A stretch of 64,000 bases of DNA from contig JACEVL010000800.1 in NCBI GenBank assembly GCA_020284085.1, positions 1 through 64,000 of the forward strand, in the 5' to 3' direction. The notes beneath the pieces are model-generated. The model was not told the DNA's origin. It did not search any database and saw only the letters and a list, made by a program, of their open reading frames with translations. How positions within the stretch are numbered: position 1 is the stretch's first letter; each line of letters opens with the position of its first letter. The DNA is from Aporrectodea caliginosa. Lineage: Eukaryota; Annelida; Clitellata; Crassiclitellata; Lumbricidae. The position numbers and the translations under genes are program-made. Shown one piece after another: positions 31,516 to 43,800 of the stretch.

Positions 31516-32520
31516 AGGGGATAAGCAGTTTGCACCAGCAGAATTTGACACAGAGAAATTGGTGTTCATTGATTACGTAATAATGGTTTTGGGTCAGATC
31601 TGAAAATTAACTGCTACAAGTAGCCTATGTTGACTATTTTAACATAATGATTTCAATTAGATTAAGACATTAAGACTAATACCTATTTTTCAGAGGATTT
31701 CTTTCGTGAACCGGGTCGCATAGCCTAATTATGCAGGGAGCAGTACCAAAGTAAACATTGTGCAAAGCATAGAAACTGCTCTTTTACAGTCTTAGTCGGT
31801 ATTCACCGTTGCTACAACTTATTACAGCACAATGAGCTGGCATATCAAAAAATTAAAATTTCTATCGATTGATTTTCACTCTTAAAACTTCGTAAAGTTA
31901 CGACACGGGTGTTGTGTGTTGACAATTTTGGTAGTATTGACCTTTAGCTCAGTTAATGACCCGACCTACTGCGCATGCGCACTCGACATATCGATTCGGC
32001 TTATATGGGCCACCTAAGAAACTTTTCTTATTTCATAGCACAGAAGCAAATTAAACGTGTAGTTTATTTATTCCATGCATTACTTGGCATGAGTTGTTGC
32101 CAAATATGAAGGAATTATTCCTTAATCTGTGCAAATAAATTTTTAACGAATTTTTTTCAAAATACGGAAAATGGCTCATATTACACGACCGGGTGTGTAA
32201 TATGAGCCACCATTTTAAAGATGGAATTGCAATGTTTCCGTGCCGCAGACTAATATTAAAACAGTAAAAAACGATTTTCTGAGATTAAACTTACTAGGAT
32301 AACCATTAAGAAACAATTTGGCCTATGCCTAATGTAAACAACACTGAGAACCGGTTACATGGAAAAAATAGCCATAACGGCCTATTTCTACTGTCTCATT
32401 CCATAAAGATATGGCCCATATTACACATTCGATCACAGGACCGTATTACAAAAATGGTGTGCCTCGGGGAAATCTGTTATAGCGTGATCGACGAATGTAT
32501 TATAGATCAACAAAGTTGTG
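31516..32520. other. Intergenic with ATATTACAC hairpin
   Basis: No gene. 32172-32209 is a 15-bp perfect stem, TGGCTCATATTACAC, with 8-nt loop. GGCCCATATTACAC recurs at 32411, 33240 and 33257. Confidence 0.55.
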
Positions 32521-32980
32521 TTTTTATCCATCTAGTTTAACTTGCGGGAATCTTGCTTGCTTGCTTGCTTGATTGATTGATTGCTTGCTTGCTTGAGTCA
32601 CAGGCTAAAAAGTCAAATCTTGCGACGACTAGTTCGATCACTTACAATCATTCAATCGTCGTGAAACTTGGCAGACAGACTCGCCCTCGCACACACTTCA
32701 TTCTATCAAAATTTCAGCTCCCCCAAAAAGGCTAGCTTATAGAATCGGGGACTCAACTTTTCGAATCGGGGAATCCCCTTTTCCGACACGCAGCGTTGTG
32801 ATTGGCCAGCGTTGCCATTGGCTGCAACAGAAACGGGTGCGGTGCTTGATTAAACGGACGCTATGTTGTAAAATGAACGCGGACTATATATTTGTAGAGG
32901 TAACTGCTTCATAAGACGCATTATAGGATACTAGATGGATATAGTAAAAAACTTTGTTTTTACTATTGGTTCTTTTTATT
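32521..32980. repeat. Dispersed inverted-ended element, copy 1 (460 bp)
   Basis: Closely similar to 53816-54230 along its length. Both begin TTTTTATCCATCTAGT and near the right end carry ACTAGATGGATATAG. Includes a (CTTG)n/(ATTG)n run at 32547-32595 that is shorter in copy 2. No coding sequence. Confidence 0.85.
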
Positions 32981-33639
32981 ATATAATAAAGAAATTGTCT
33001 ATCTTCTGAAACATCAGGGCATACCATAGATGAAATCCTAAACTATATAACACTTGTTGAAGTTCAGCAAGTCTTATAAGCAACATGTACCAAAACATAA
33101 ACGTTGATGTTTTTCGGGCAGAAGTTATTAGTAAAGGGACACATCCAGAACAGGAAGTTGAAATCAGTATACTACTATACGGATGGTTTCCCAATGTAAG
33201 AGCTCTCCGCAGACATGATAGGTGGGAAATACAGTCGAGGCCCATATTACACAGTGGCCCATATTACAAGCCTTTCCCCTAAGTCATTTTTGTGAACGTC
33301 GTTTTTGGATGACCTATGGCTGCAAGTTAGAATATGAAGACAGCCTATTTGTTTACATATTTTGTAATATCGCAGCAGACCCGATATTTATAATAGGTCT
33401 AAATCTAAGCCTATAGATGCTCAAGAAGTCAAGAAGATCGTGTGTATGTAAGCTATATTCGTATATTTCAGAAAACAACAGGCAGAACGCTGTAGATTAA
33501 CAATAACAGTTTTGTTGACAGTATGGCTACTTATGGATGGGTTAATTAGTACATTTTTTTATATAACATTCTGGGAATAAAGTTCATCGAGTCGTTATAG
33601 GGGAGGGTGAAATAATGTGCCCTATGTCGGAAGTTATAT
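32981..33639. other. Intergenic, unassigned
   Basis: Contains two GGCCCATATTACA words in tandem (33240, 33257). No gene recognised. Confidence 0.4.
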
Positions 33640-33880
33640 AAAGGTTCACGTTGCACTGGGTAGAGGCCACGGAGAACATGAAGCTCAATGCTCATTATTC
33701 TGGACGGCACTAAACAGCGTCGTCTGCCGCTTATGCTAATGTTTCAGCCGTAAGATCATCAGGTTTTAAGTAACCAGCACGCCTAATTCTGTTCATGAAG
33801 CATTCAAGGCGGGTTTTATCCCTATTAGGCCTACTCGCTAGGTCCCACCATGCAGGAGAGGCATAGCCTACATCGTCAAG
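33640..33880 (-). mobile_element. LINE RT C-terminal fragment, minus strand
   Basis: Minus strand reads YASPAWWDLASR, NRIRRAGYLKPDDLTAETLA and AADDAV, parallel to residues 510-560 of the reverse transcriptase at 34032. A second copy of the same clade, decayed. Confidence 0.7.
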
Positions 33881-34031
33881 GGAAGCCATCATCATCATAT
33901 TCGTTTAATTTCAAAATAATCCAGTTGACAAAACGCAACAGGTTACAAGTAACACAATTAGCTAAAACAGTCAGGCTAACGTTAATAATTCTAGACAAAT
34001 ATACAAGTAATTATAATTATAGGACAATTAA

Positions 34032-35867
34032 TTAATATGTATCTTTAAACAAGATACGTGGTATATAATTACATTTATCATTGATTGGGAGATTAAAATT
34101 ATGAATTCTGGGTCGTAAGTTATATTTTATTTGCTGTGTAGGCGGGAAAATTCCTCGGAGAACATGACATGATTCCCCACAAATAGCCCGAAATAAGCCA
34201 GAATCAGCAGCTTGGGACATATCTACAACGCTAGGGGTAGTAGATAAGAGGAAGCCTCTACGTTTCATCCTATTTAGCATACTCTGTAATTTATTCCTAT
34301 CAGTCTCACTGGCATACCCCCACCAGGCAGGGGAGGCATACATTAGGTGTGCAACAGTGGTTGCCATGGCAACATCATGCAATGCGTAAGTAGACATGCC
34401 ATGATCTCTCAAAACACGGAGGGCGTATAGAGAAGTGGAACTTGAGGCAAGGACTTTTTCAGTATGCTTTGTCATGCGCATGTCAGAACTTAGGGTAATC
34501 CCTAGCACTCTAATTGTGTCAACCCTTTCAGCACCTTGGATGACAATAGGTATAGATGATGCTTTGAAACCCCTTTTTGAGAAAATTATTTCACGAGTCT
34601 TAGATGGATTTAACTTCAAATTATTAGTTTTTGCCCAGGATGCCACATGGTCATATTCTTCGGCAGCTGTTCCAATATTAGATGATCCTACTAATAAATA
34701 GGTATCATCAGCATATTTAACAAGAATATTAAATCTGTTTTTGGGATGAAGGTCAGCCGACCCAACTACGTAGGATCCAGGTCCAACCCCAGATCCTTGA
34801 ACAACACTAGCATTTATGGATGCAATTGACGAGACTTCTCCTTGAAACTTGGTGATATGCTTGCGGTCATGAAAATAGTTTGAAAGCCAATTGAAAATAT
34901 GATCCGGAATATCAATAGATCCAAGCTTTTCCAACAAAGTGTGATGACGAATAGTGTCAAATGCTTTCGAGAAATCCATTGAGACCATGATGACAAATTC
35001 ATGTTCCTGTAAGAGGGAAGTAATATGATGTAAGAGGGCGATTAAGGCAGCAGTAGTTGATCCTGTAGGCCGGAATCCATATTGATCAGCTAGATTCTCT
35101 GATGTAGGTGGTACTTGGAACGCAGGGTAGATATAAGTGCGTACGATTACTCGTTCAACAAGACGTGAAAGGATAGGCACCACGGATATCGGACGATAAT
35201 CAGCTGGAGAAGCAGGATCAGGAACTTTAGGAATTGGATGAATGACTGCAATCTTCCATTGGTTAGGCACGTGTGAAGATGCTAGAGAATTGTTGATCAA
35301 GTGAGTGAGGATGGGTGCAATGATGGGTGCCAGAATTCGAAGAAACCATGCAGGAAGGGCATCAGAACCCTCAGCAGTGGCATGAAGCCGGTCCAGAAGA
35401 TAGAATACATTCATTTCGGAGAGAATAGAATATCCAGGCTCAGCGGTCGATCGAAGAGGAGTATTGATGTATTCAGCATCAGTAGAGGTTTTAGCATAAT
35501 GAGAATTAAGTTCTTCAGCTGTAATCACACTACTCGGTACACGGGTAGACGTCTTTTTTGTTAGTTGGTTAACTGTCTGCCAAAGTTTCTTTGTTCCATC
35601 ACGTGGATTGAGATTATTCAGGTGAGTACGATTAACCCTCGAGATTGCTTTGCCAACCCTCAACGCTAATGCAGATGCAGTCCTTAATTGCATCCCAAGT
35701 CGAGTCGAGTCGTTTCTGCTTAGCGCAACTGACCCCCAAGTCGAATTTGTCCTGAAAAGTAACCTCAAGTTGTTTTCTACAGAAGTCGACTTAAACCGAC
35801 TTGGGACACAAACAAATATAAATGTATCCAACCACAGTGTGTTAAGGTTGTGGTCATGACAATACAC
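34032..35867 (-). CDS. Reverse transcriptase of non-LTR retrotransposon, best-preserved copy
   Basis: 611 codons open. Residues about 62-611 are LINE; the first 61 are read from the inserted sequence and are not part of the protein. Motifs: PADYRPISVV (221-230), SMDFSKAFDT with catalytic Asp298, VVQGSGVGPGSYVV (355-368, the QGSG form of motif B), KYADD with the two aspartates at 387-388, and a C terminus of YNLRP...ILFKDTY. The catalytic aspartates and frame are intact over 550 residues, so this copy is relatively recent. By itself it cannot be active because the endonuclease part is displaced and broken. Confidence 0.9.
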   Translation of the reverse strand: MYCHDHNLNTLWLDTFIFVCVPSRFKSTSVENNLRLLFRTNSTWGSVALSRNDSTRLGMQLRTASALALRVGKAISRVNRTHLNNLNPRDGTKKLWQTVNQLTKKTSTRVPSSVITAEELNSHYAKTSTDAEYINTPLRSTAEPGYSILSEMNVFYLLDRLHATAEGSDALPAWFLRILAPIIAPILTHLINNSLASSHVPNQWKIAVIHPIPKVPDPASPADYRPISVVPILSRLVERVIVRTYIYPAFQVPPTSENLADQYGFRPTGSTTAALIALLHHITSLLQEHEFVIMVSMDFSKAFDTIRHHTLLEKLGSIDIPDHIFNWLSNYFHDRKHITKFQGEVSSIASINASVVQGSGVGPGSYVVGSADLHPKNRFNILVKYADDTYLLVGSSNIGTAAEEYDHVASWAKTNNLKLNPSKTREIIFSKRGFKASSIPIVIQGAERVDTIRVLGITLSSDMRMTKHTEKVLASSSTSLYALRVLRDHGMSTYALHDVAMATTVAHLMYASPAWWGYASETDRNKLQSMLNRMKRRGFLLSTTPSVVDMSQAADSGLFRAICGESCHVLRGIFPPTQQIKYNLRPRIHNFNLPINDKCNYIPRILFKDTY

Positions 35868-37048
35868 CTGTATATAATTATATATGTATAAACATGATCT
35901 AGTTGAGCGGGCGGTCAGCGCCGCTTGTCTTATGTAAACATTGACTGAATATAGCTTGTAGGCCTACTGAGCACGTGCTAATAGCGCGGGAAAGGTTAGA
36001 AATTGCTGATTACAGTCGATTTGAATAATGCAGTTGTCTTAATACAGTAGATAGAGCTGTATATTGAAAGTGAAGTGTTAAGAAATATTGTTGATTTATG
36101 TTGACGATATGTATTGAATTGAAGTGAAGAAGATAAAAGTTGATTTTCATCTCATTTGAAAGAGTAAGAAACGCAGAACGGTACTGCGATATTATTTTGT
36201 ATTATCGACGCCGGTTGCGTCGGTTGGGCTAAGCAGTTAGGCCTACTTAGGCCTAGGCCTACTTATTTTTTTTATCGGTGTCGATTTATCTATATCATGA
36301 TTTATTATATGTTAAATCGTCACACGTACGTTTAATAAAACTGGTGAATCGAAATGTTAATATAAATGCCAGCACGTCTGCCTTATCAAGAGCTGAACAC
36401 GCGCAAAGCAATGAACTTTTAGTCGCCAGTGAATTCTACCCAAAGAAATCTGTAGGGGCCTATCTCATACTAATCAATCGATCGTTTGGCGCTACTTTGG
36501 TGCACTGCATTAGTCGTTTGCAGACGGAAAACTGTTGTATTAGACAATGATCGACTATATATTCGCGGTGAGTGGTAGTACTGTGGGATGATACGCATGC
36601 ATTGCTATTTGAATGACGTTAGTGGCCAAATAATTATGACAACAGAATTAATCTGTGTCATTATAACACGCCATTCAGTGCAACCAGTCCGCGGTCCACT
36701 GCAGTTTCTTCTGTCAACCCATTAGAGCATTACAACACTGTTCAAGCACAAACAAAAACAGCTTAAAATAGGCCTAATAAGCAATTTTATTCATCAGGTG
36801 TTGAGATCTCATTACTCATTAGTATAAGAAATTAATGCTTGCCAGGCAAATTGGCATGACATTTTTGTATTATTAGCCGTAAAAATCGTAATTACCATTC
36901 AGAAGTCGACTTTAAGTCGAAAGTTGGTTGTTTTTCTGCCAAGTCGGGTCAAGTCGTTTTGACTCCAAGTTGTCGACTTCAAGTCGACCTCAAGTCACTT
37001 TAGGGTCAGGTGGGGTCAGATTGGCTGACCAAAGTGACTCCCAGGTCT
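35693..37048. mobile_element. Insertion with AAGTCGACTT-rich ends inside the LINE
   Basis: Both ends are dense in AAGTCGA/TCGACTT words (35700-35810, 36900-37010), the right set inverted relative to the left; the 1.1-kb centre is unlike either flank and has no coding sequence I recognise. Subterminal repeats of this kind are common in DNA transposons. Flanked by imperfect copies of about 65 bp of LINE sequence (35627-35692, 37049-37113). Confidence 0.6.
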
Positions 37049-37490
37049 ACGATTAACCCTCGAGATTGCTTTGCCAATCCTCAACGCTAATGCAGATGCC
37101 TCCTCTAATTGACCCTTTCTCATAAGTTTATTCTTTTTACGAGTCAAAAACTTAATCTCAGGTGTAAAATAGACAGGATCCTTATTAGTGATGGTTATGG
37201 CTCGTAAGGGGTAATATGTATCCAACCACAATGACATTTGCTGGTAGAAGGCATCCCACGATTCTTGCGGATCAAGAATAGATCGAATAAAAGAATCGTC
37301 AAAGTCCTTTAGATCTGACAATAAAGAATATGTCGTACAAAGTTTGAAAAGAACGAGGACGGAGAGGAAAACGCTTGATTTGAAGTTCGGCAGGCATTAA
37401 TAATGATCGGTGATGAAAGACAATGAAACAGGTTATGTGTAAGAGAAGCAGAGCAGAAGAAGTATAATGAGATCCAGTGTGATACGACAC

Positions 37491-37736
37491 AACAGCAACA
37501 GTTTGTCAGTCTCTTAACCTTTTTGGTCTCTCGGCAGCCAGGTCCTATTCTTCGCACGTTATCTCTGCACAACTTTCTTTGACTTGCTGCTTTGTTTTAT
37601 GAATAAGCTAGTGACCTCGCTTTGCTATTGGGTGTCGGTTAACGGTTATCAGTTAACGATTATAATCGAAGCGCTACATGAAGTAAGAGTTTTCTCGCGT
37701 AACATATCGACGCAAGCGGAAGTCGCCATATTCCCA
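37491..37736 (+). promoter_or_regulatory. Presumed promoter and 5' UTR of the periphilin-like gene
   Basis: Short unique stretch between the LINE and the first coding exon. No TATA box is evident; an ETS/YY1 pair sits next to the start codon. The promoter region abuts a transposon. Confidence 0.4.
37717..37732 (+). promoter_or_regulatory. ETS-like and YY1-like motifs just upstream of the periphilin start
   Basis: CGGAAGT (37717-37723) is followed directly by CGCCATATT (37724-37732), the reverse complement of the YY1 core AATATGGCG. The start codon is 5 nt further on. ETS/YY1 pairs are typical of animal housekeeping promoters near the transcription start; function here is inferred from motif and position only. 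Confidence 0.4.
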
Positions 37737-37843
37737 ATGAATCCAATGTATGTGAGCAGAATGGCTTCAATGGTCATTCCAGCCAGCAAAGACACGCTCT
37801 TCATTCGCGGATTCTCATCTAGACATCACACTGAAGATATCAG
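37737..37843 (+). CDS. PPHLN1: Periphilin-like exon 1 (RRM beta1-alpha1)
   Basis: 35 codons plus two bases, from MNPMYVSRMA to SRHHTEDI. Three further in-frame ATGs (37746, 37761, 37770) could serve as the start. Donor CAG|GTCGGT. The frame stays open past the donor for some 230 nt, but that readthrough resembles nothing and would end the protein. Confidence 0.7.
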
Positions 37844-40800
37844 GTCGGTTGCGAAAGCGATTTTCTGTGTGTTTTATCCAAATACCGAACAAATATTGTC
37901 ATTGCCGTATAACCATACACCGCACAGCGCCTGCCTCGTCCGGCTAAAAGTGAAACCAGGGACGCGCAAATTTATTTTTCAGTGTCTGAAGTTTTTTCGA
38001 TGCGACAAAGTTTTGGAGACCAATTTTACATGGGAAAATGAAGAAAATAAATGTCGCGTCACACAGGATCCTTAAATTAGTCGACTGGTCGTGCAGCCAT
38101 ACATCCGGGTCTTAAATTTCTCAGCACCATGCAAAGCCACGTCAAGGAGACCTGTTTAAATAGCGGTGCTATATCAAATCAAGTACGCCAATCAACGTCG
38201 ATATGACGGCGTCGTTAAATAAACGTATTTTAAGTAAATCAAGTACGCCCAGAGCCAGATTTGGTTTCGGTGCAAGGTCAAAAATCGGGAGCAGGAGAGA
38301 GCAAATGAATGTTACTTTCATACTTGCATTTGATGAAGTGAAAATGGCATGTTTGTTGGAAAGTTTGATTTCCACCAATGGAACAGCATCACTAAACTGA
38401 CAATCTTTTTTATTGTTCTGCCTTTAGGCTGGTCCATGAACATGATGTTATGCTATACAGTTCTGTGCCTTGTCCTTCATTCATGCATAATTGACCGGGA
38501 ATAGCTGTATCGCTGCTCGGTGGCGTGACGTGTTATTTGAACTCGTTTGTTATAAGCGCCCCTACCAGATTTCCCATTCAGTAGGCGCTCCCGAGTCGTT
38601 GAACTGTAAGATGGAATCGGAGTTTCACGACAGTTGTAGCATGAGCAATTGTTGAGTGAAGGACTTCGCCCAGGTCCCTTTACCCATTGAACTTTTGAGG
38701 TGGATTCGAACCCGAACCCTGCAGCTACAATAATTATAACATATACCCCTAAACCACGCTGCCCCAGTTGTATTGTGATGTGTTGTATTGTGTGTTGTAT
38801 TGTACTCCACGTTTATAACAATAATGCAGTATGGCATATGATATTAAGTCTATTTACCAAACCTGCAGCATAGTTTTTGTTTATGGTACTTGAGAAACAG
38901 CCGCTTGAAGGCAACCTACGTGTAAGAAATTCAACTAGAGCTGTACCTAATTAAACTGCCATACATGTAATCGGGCCGATTATTAGGACAATCGGGTATC
39001 GGCAGCAATAATCGGCTAATTGGTACAAAAATATTCTTTGTTTTGGTGACTCGCCAGATGGCAGGTGATTTAGCAATACCATGTACTGGCGGCCTGTCGT
39101 GCATCTAATGGCACCTGTTCCTACTTATGTCCCACCAGTGCAGCCCGCAAAAGTGCTGAAATAAATCAATATTGAATTGTTTGTTTTTTGCACAGTAATC
39201 ATTACAAAAAGAAAAATTAGCACAAATATCTATGTTTTGTTTCTTGTTATTGATTTATATCTTGAATTACACAACTTTCTAGTCACTGTAGGAACATTGG
39301 TACATCACCAAGGAAATTCAGAGAATGGGTAGACTCGTCAGTTATGAAACATTTAAGAAAAAAAATGTTTTTTTTTTCAAATTCTCTACGAATGTATGAT
39401 TGTATGTCCGTTTAGTTTTTAAAACTTTTATTAGATGTCTGACATTGTAATGATTATATTGAAGAGGAATGATTGCTCGAATTAAATATCTTCAGAAACA
39501 ATTGAAACAAATTAAAATATTGGTATAATCATACTGCAATAGTAGGTTTATGATTCAGAATCGAACATTTGACTAAACAATATGTATTTTTAAAAATTAT
39601 TTTGCTTTATGCTGAGACAATAAAACTCAGTTTCACGTCATTATGATATTATGCTAAATATGGGAACATCTACCGGTAAATGGTGTTTTGTTTTTAGTGG
39701 TTGGTACTATATATTTATTGTTTTGATTAAAAATTTTAGAGATTTTTTTGTAAGAGAAGCTGGACGAAACACAGTGGAGTTTTTCAAAGACGATGGAAAA
39801 GACCAGCTGTATATAGCTTTGAGATTTGAATCGAAGGACATTGCAAAGGAAGTCCTAAATCGGTAACCACAGCCATGTCAATGTTGTATGAATGTTCACA
39901 TTACATAACTAAATTTTCATGTTCCATAACTGACATTATCTAACTAATAATTATGTAACCAAGGATCTCTTTATCTGTGATACAAGGTACACCTATATTT
40001 CGTTTTTCTTATTCTAACATACCATGTTTTGATTCATTTTGGTAAATTAGGCACTCTGTATGAAAATCAAATTCTAAGCTGATTGTCAACTGTTGACAAT
40101 CTAGGCAACATAATTTTCATTATGATAGCATAAAAAATGTTTGATCAAATTCTTTATATTTTAAATTAAAAGATTTCCTAGAATTTAAACAAATTAATTT
40201 CATTAAGGTATGCTGTTAGTTTGTCCTAGGCTGAAATGGCAGAAATTGGAAAATTTACTTGAACTCTCTTGTTACTCTTGTTTCAAAGTTGTGTTAAAGT
40301 GTTTTTAACCTGTTCTCATATTAATGGTTTGATATCTATCACAGAAGGCTGCAGTTGGACTTCTATGAAGTTTTACTAATTAATTATTGTTTTTTAGTCT
40401 CTTTTAAATATGTGATGTTATTCATCCATCCATCCATGCATTCATTCATTCATTCATTCGAGGCTTCATATAGCACAACTTCGACTTCAGTCCATGGTCA
40501 GATTTGTGATCAGTAGAATTTGTATTTGATGCAAGTTTCAAAAAGAACAGTAAAATGTCTTTTGTAATTGCAGCAAGAAGGTTAAAAGCAGTTATTAGAT
40601 TTGAATATTTTAATTTATTAGTATACTGTTTTTTTAAGGAAAAAACAACACTGGAATTGTGCAGTCTATCCATCTCTATCTTTACTACAGTTTACCCTTA
40701 TTTATTCTTGTTGAAACAACAATATTAATTAGCCTAATATCTGGTTCAAAAGTTATTATAGGTGGCATGAAAACTTCAAGGAAATTAGTTTCGATTGTAT

Positions 40801-43800
40801 GAGAACAATTATTGAAACTAATTGCATCTATTTCAAAGTAGTGAATTTATGAAAGGTAATGTTGACTAAGTTATATAGTTTAAAGTTGTGTTGTGATTCA
40901 CTTTTGAAGGTGGTTGTGAGCCTTGCAACAATTGAATTTCCATGCGTGATGACAGCCAAGGTTCTGTTAAATAGATCTGTAGGAGATCCTAGAAACTACA
41001 TGTAATACTGATACAGTTAGATTTGAGACCCAATTTCATAGCTACTGCTTCTTTACTTAAGGAACCACTTGTCTCCGTCCCTCTGCTAGTGCAAAGACAT
41101 GGTTCTGAAGAGAGATGGGGAACAATTGATCCATGGTCTGCAAACTACAACTGAGGTCATTTGTGGCAAAACAAAAGCAGCTGGGACTGTAATATCCAAA
41201 GCATGAACCCTACTTGCCTATTCGCAATTAAATGTGGGCATCTCCATCCAATTATTTGCCATTCTTTCTGGTCAGTTTTAGATACTACCTCTCAAATCCA
41301 TTTTCTTCAGTTCCAAACTGGCTCAACAATTTTGCTGTGTGATAGCCACTGCGGTCAATGCTGTTGTTCGTTGATGATTTGCGTAAAAAGTCCGCCAACT
41401 TGTTTCATGCTGTACAGGCTTGTACTGTAAGCTCCTGTACTGTAATTTTGGGTTTCTGTCATTCTTTTGATGTGTAAGGCTACTTTGGCAAACTGAGATG
41501 ATTGTGGAGAGAATCTATAAGTGACACTGCACTTAGACAAACTCTTCATGGAGTATTGGGGTCTGCACATGTCATTGACCTCGCCTGTCATTGTTCGACT
41601 TCTGCATCACTTTGGCAGATTATTTTGTCTAAGTGTAGGTTTTGCTCAGTAATTTCTAACACGTTTTAAGTTTCCTGTTGCTAAGTGTCCATATGGGGCT
41701 TATTCTTCATTTCTGTTGAGGATTTTGTACTTTTGACGGCATTTTCATCGCATGTTGTCTTGGCCTGCCTGACTTTGAGAAGGGATGAGCATCCCGTTAT
41801 ATGATCGAACGTGAGATCTAAACATGGTGTGTGCCATCTGCAGTCGGGCATGTCTTGGTTGAGGAGAAGCAACTTGGGTCCTTAGAGTGACCTCAACTGT
41901 TAGTCGCTGGTGATGCTTCAGTCTGCCGTCTGGCAAGCGACAAATGCCTGTTCTGCATGCACCTGGAGGGATAGCTGAACGTGTGTCATTTATTACCAAT
42001 GAGATTACGCTGGGTGCAGGCATTGTGTGTGCTGCAAACTCTGCTGCCACAGGTTGGTTCAGAGACTCTGTATATGATGCCATCTCTCAGCTATGGATGG
42101 GGATCCAATGGTTTGGCTTCACATGTGTGCATGGGCATGTCGTTGGTGACTCTTCTAGTTTGCTTGCTTTTAACATTTGTGTTCTTAATGGAGCGTCAGT
42201 TGCTTCATTAAAGTTTCGTGGTGCAGTTGCTTCATTCAGCTGCCCTGCTATCCCTTGTTGCCATATATATGTCAAAACAAGAGCACAGCACATGCTTGCA
42301 CTTCATCCCATCCGTTTGGAACAGTGAACTTTTGAGTTTTATGACTTTACAGTGTCACTCAAACTTCTCAAAGCAACCATCGATTGACAGTGGCTCCATG
42401 AAAGTCATTAGATCAGATTAGAACAGTCTTCCTGTGAACCTACTATTCCTTCTAACTCTGCCCAATCTATGTTTTCTTATGTTAAGACACATCGGTTTAC
42501 CGCTTTTAACGATATACAAAAGCCTTGATTCATGCATACAAGACGTCTTTCGACAGTGTTGTCCACCAGGTGCTGCCTGTTTGTCTTGGCAGACTGACCT
42601 GATGAAATTTGATTTAGAATTCAGCTCAGTTGTGATGTGTCATGCAGAAACTACTTTTGCATAATATACCAGCACCAGTGAAGCTGTTAGACTAACTTCA
42701 TTTTGGAGTTCTGTCCATTTGAACAGTGGTTGAGGCATTTTGCTTCTGTAGCAACATCAAGGAAGTTCTAAGTGTCAAAAATCTTTTGAAAATCTTTAGT
42801 AGCATACTACCCTTCATATGACATGCAGCGTGATGCGAATTCCGTTAACAGTACTTAATTCAGCTTTAGCATGTGATCTTGTTTTAACAAAATCTTGTTA
42901 TAACAAGTAGCAGTGAGTTGAGTTAGCAGTGAATAGCAGTGTGAGGAGTCAGGTTTACTATTACTTATTCTTGTTGAAACAACAGTAGTGAGCCTAATTT
43001 CTGTTTTCCAAGTTCATGCAGGTTATATACTTTTCTCTGTAAAATTATAACCTGAACACAGTTCTATTCCTGGCAGAATTTTTTCATATTATTTGTCACC
43101 ATCTTTGTCCAACTGTTAATGAATTCTAATATATTCAATATATGCCAATATTTAAAATCAAGAGAACTGAATAGCGTATCCTAAAGGCTAGTGATAAAAC
43201 TTACAACAGAAACGTGGGTCATGAATGTTGGCTTTTATAACAGAAAAGCTGATTTTTAGGATGATTTATGCCAGGAGTTATTGATCTATATCTGTCTGTT
43301 TTATTTTAATAATCAAACTTAATCTTCTGAAGATTTACTTTCTGCTTATTTATGTTTTTGTAATAGTTCTACTGTACAGGTAAAAAAATGCTATATGGAA
43401 CTAGTTAAGTGTATTATACCTAAAGCGTTTGCAAAATATATGTGTAATACTTTGGTTGTGTAATAAATTGATGGAATTACTAAATATGACAAATGTGTTT
43501 TTCTTTTTAAAATAATAGCCATAGTAACTGCTGGATAATTACAATGTTTAAATTTTTTAGAATTTTAGGCTCTTATTCTTCTTCTTGGCTTGGATATATG
43601 ATGATACCTGGACCATAGCATTCATGACGATGTAAAATTAGCTGGATCAAGCTGTGTTTCCAGCCTATATGTTTCATTGTGCAGTGGCTGCTTTGGTCAG
43701 CGTTTCTTCAACATGCCATTGATTTGTCTAGGTTAAAGGCGACAATGAGTGTTGTCCATCATCGTGCATTTAATGTGTCACACGGGAACCCATATTGCTT

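Larger units (their letters stand above)
33893..37490 (-). mobile_element. Non-LTR retrotransposon (CR1/jockey-like), interrupted by a 1.36-kb insertion
   Basis: Two minus-strand pieces of one ORF2: 37049-37490 (end of endonuclease and linker, with IRSILDPQESWDAFYQ and KDPVYFTPEIKFL) and 33893-35692 (linker, reverse transcriptase, 3' UTR). Between them lies foreign sequence 35693-37048. About 65 bp is present at both borders. The 3' end carries an ATGATGATG run near 33893. 5'-truncated. Confidence 0.8.

Noticed and set aside
32600..32690. Hammerhead-ribozyme-like GAAAC after a short stem in the dispersed element
   Set aside because: The required CTGATGA box is missing, so no hammerhead core can form.
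35685..35867. First 61 codons of the reverse transcriptase reading as a genuine N terminus
   Set aside because: They derive from the insertion that interrupts the LINE; true upstream LINE coding resumes at 37049 onwards.
37844..38075. Read-through of periphilin exon 1 as a 163-codon protein
   Set aside because: The frame stays open by chance; splicing at 37843 completes an RRM, whereas the extension resembles nothing.
41160..42664. Several open frames on both strands
   Set aside because: Overlapping opposite-strand frames without domains, splice logic or codon bias; likely chance or an unrecognisable old repeat.
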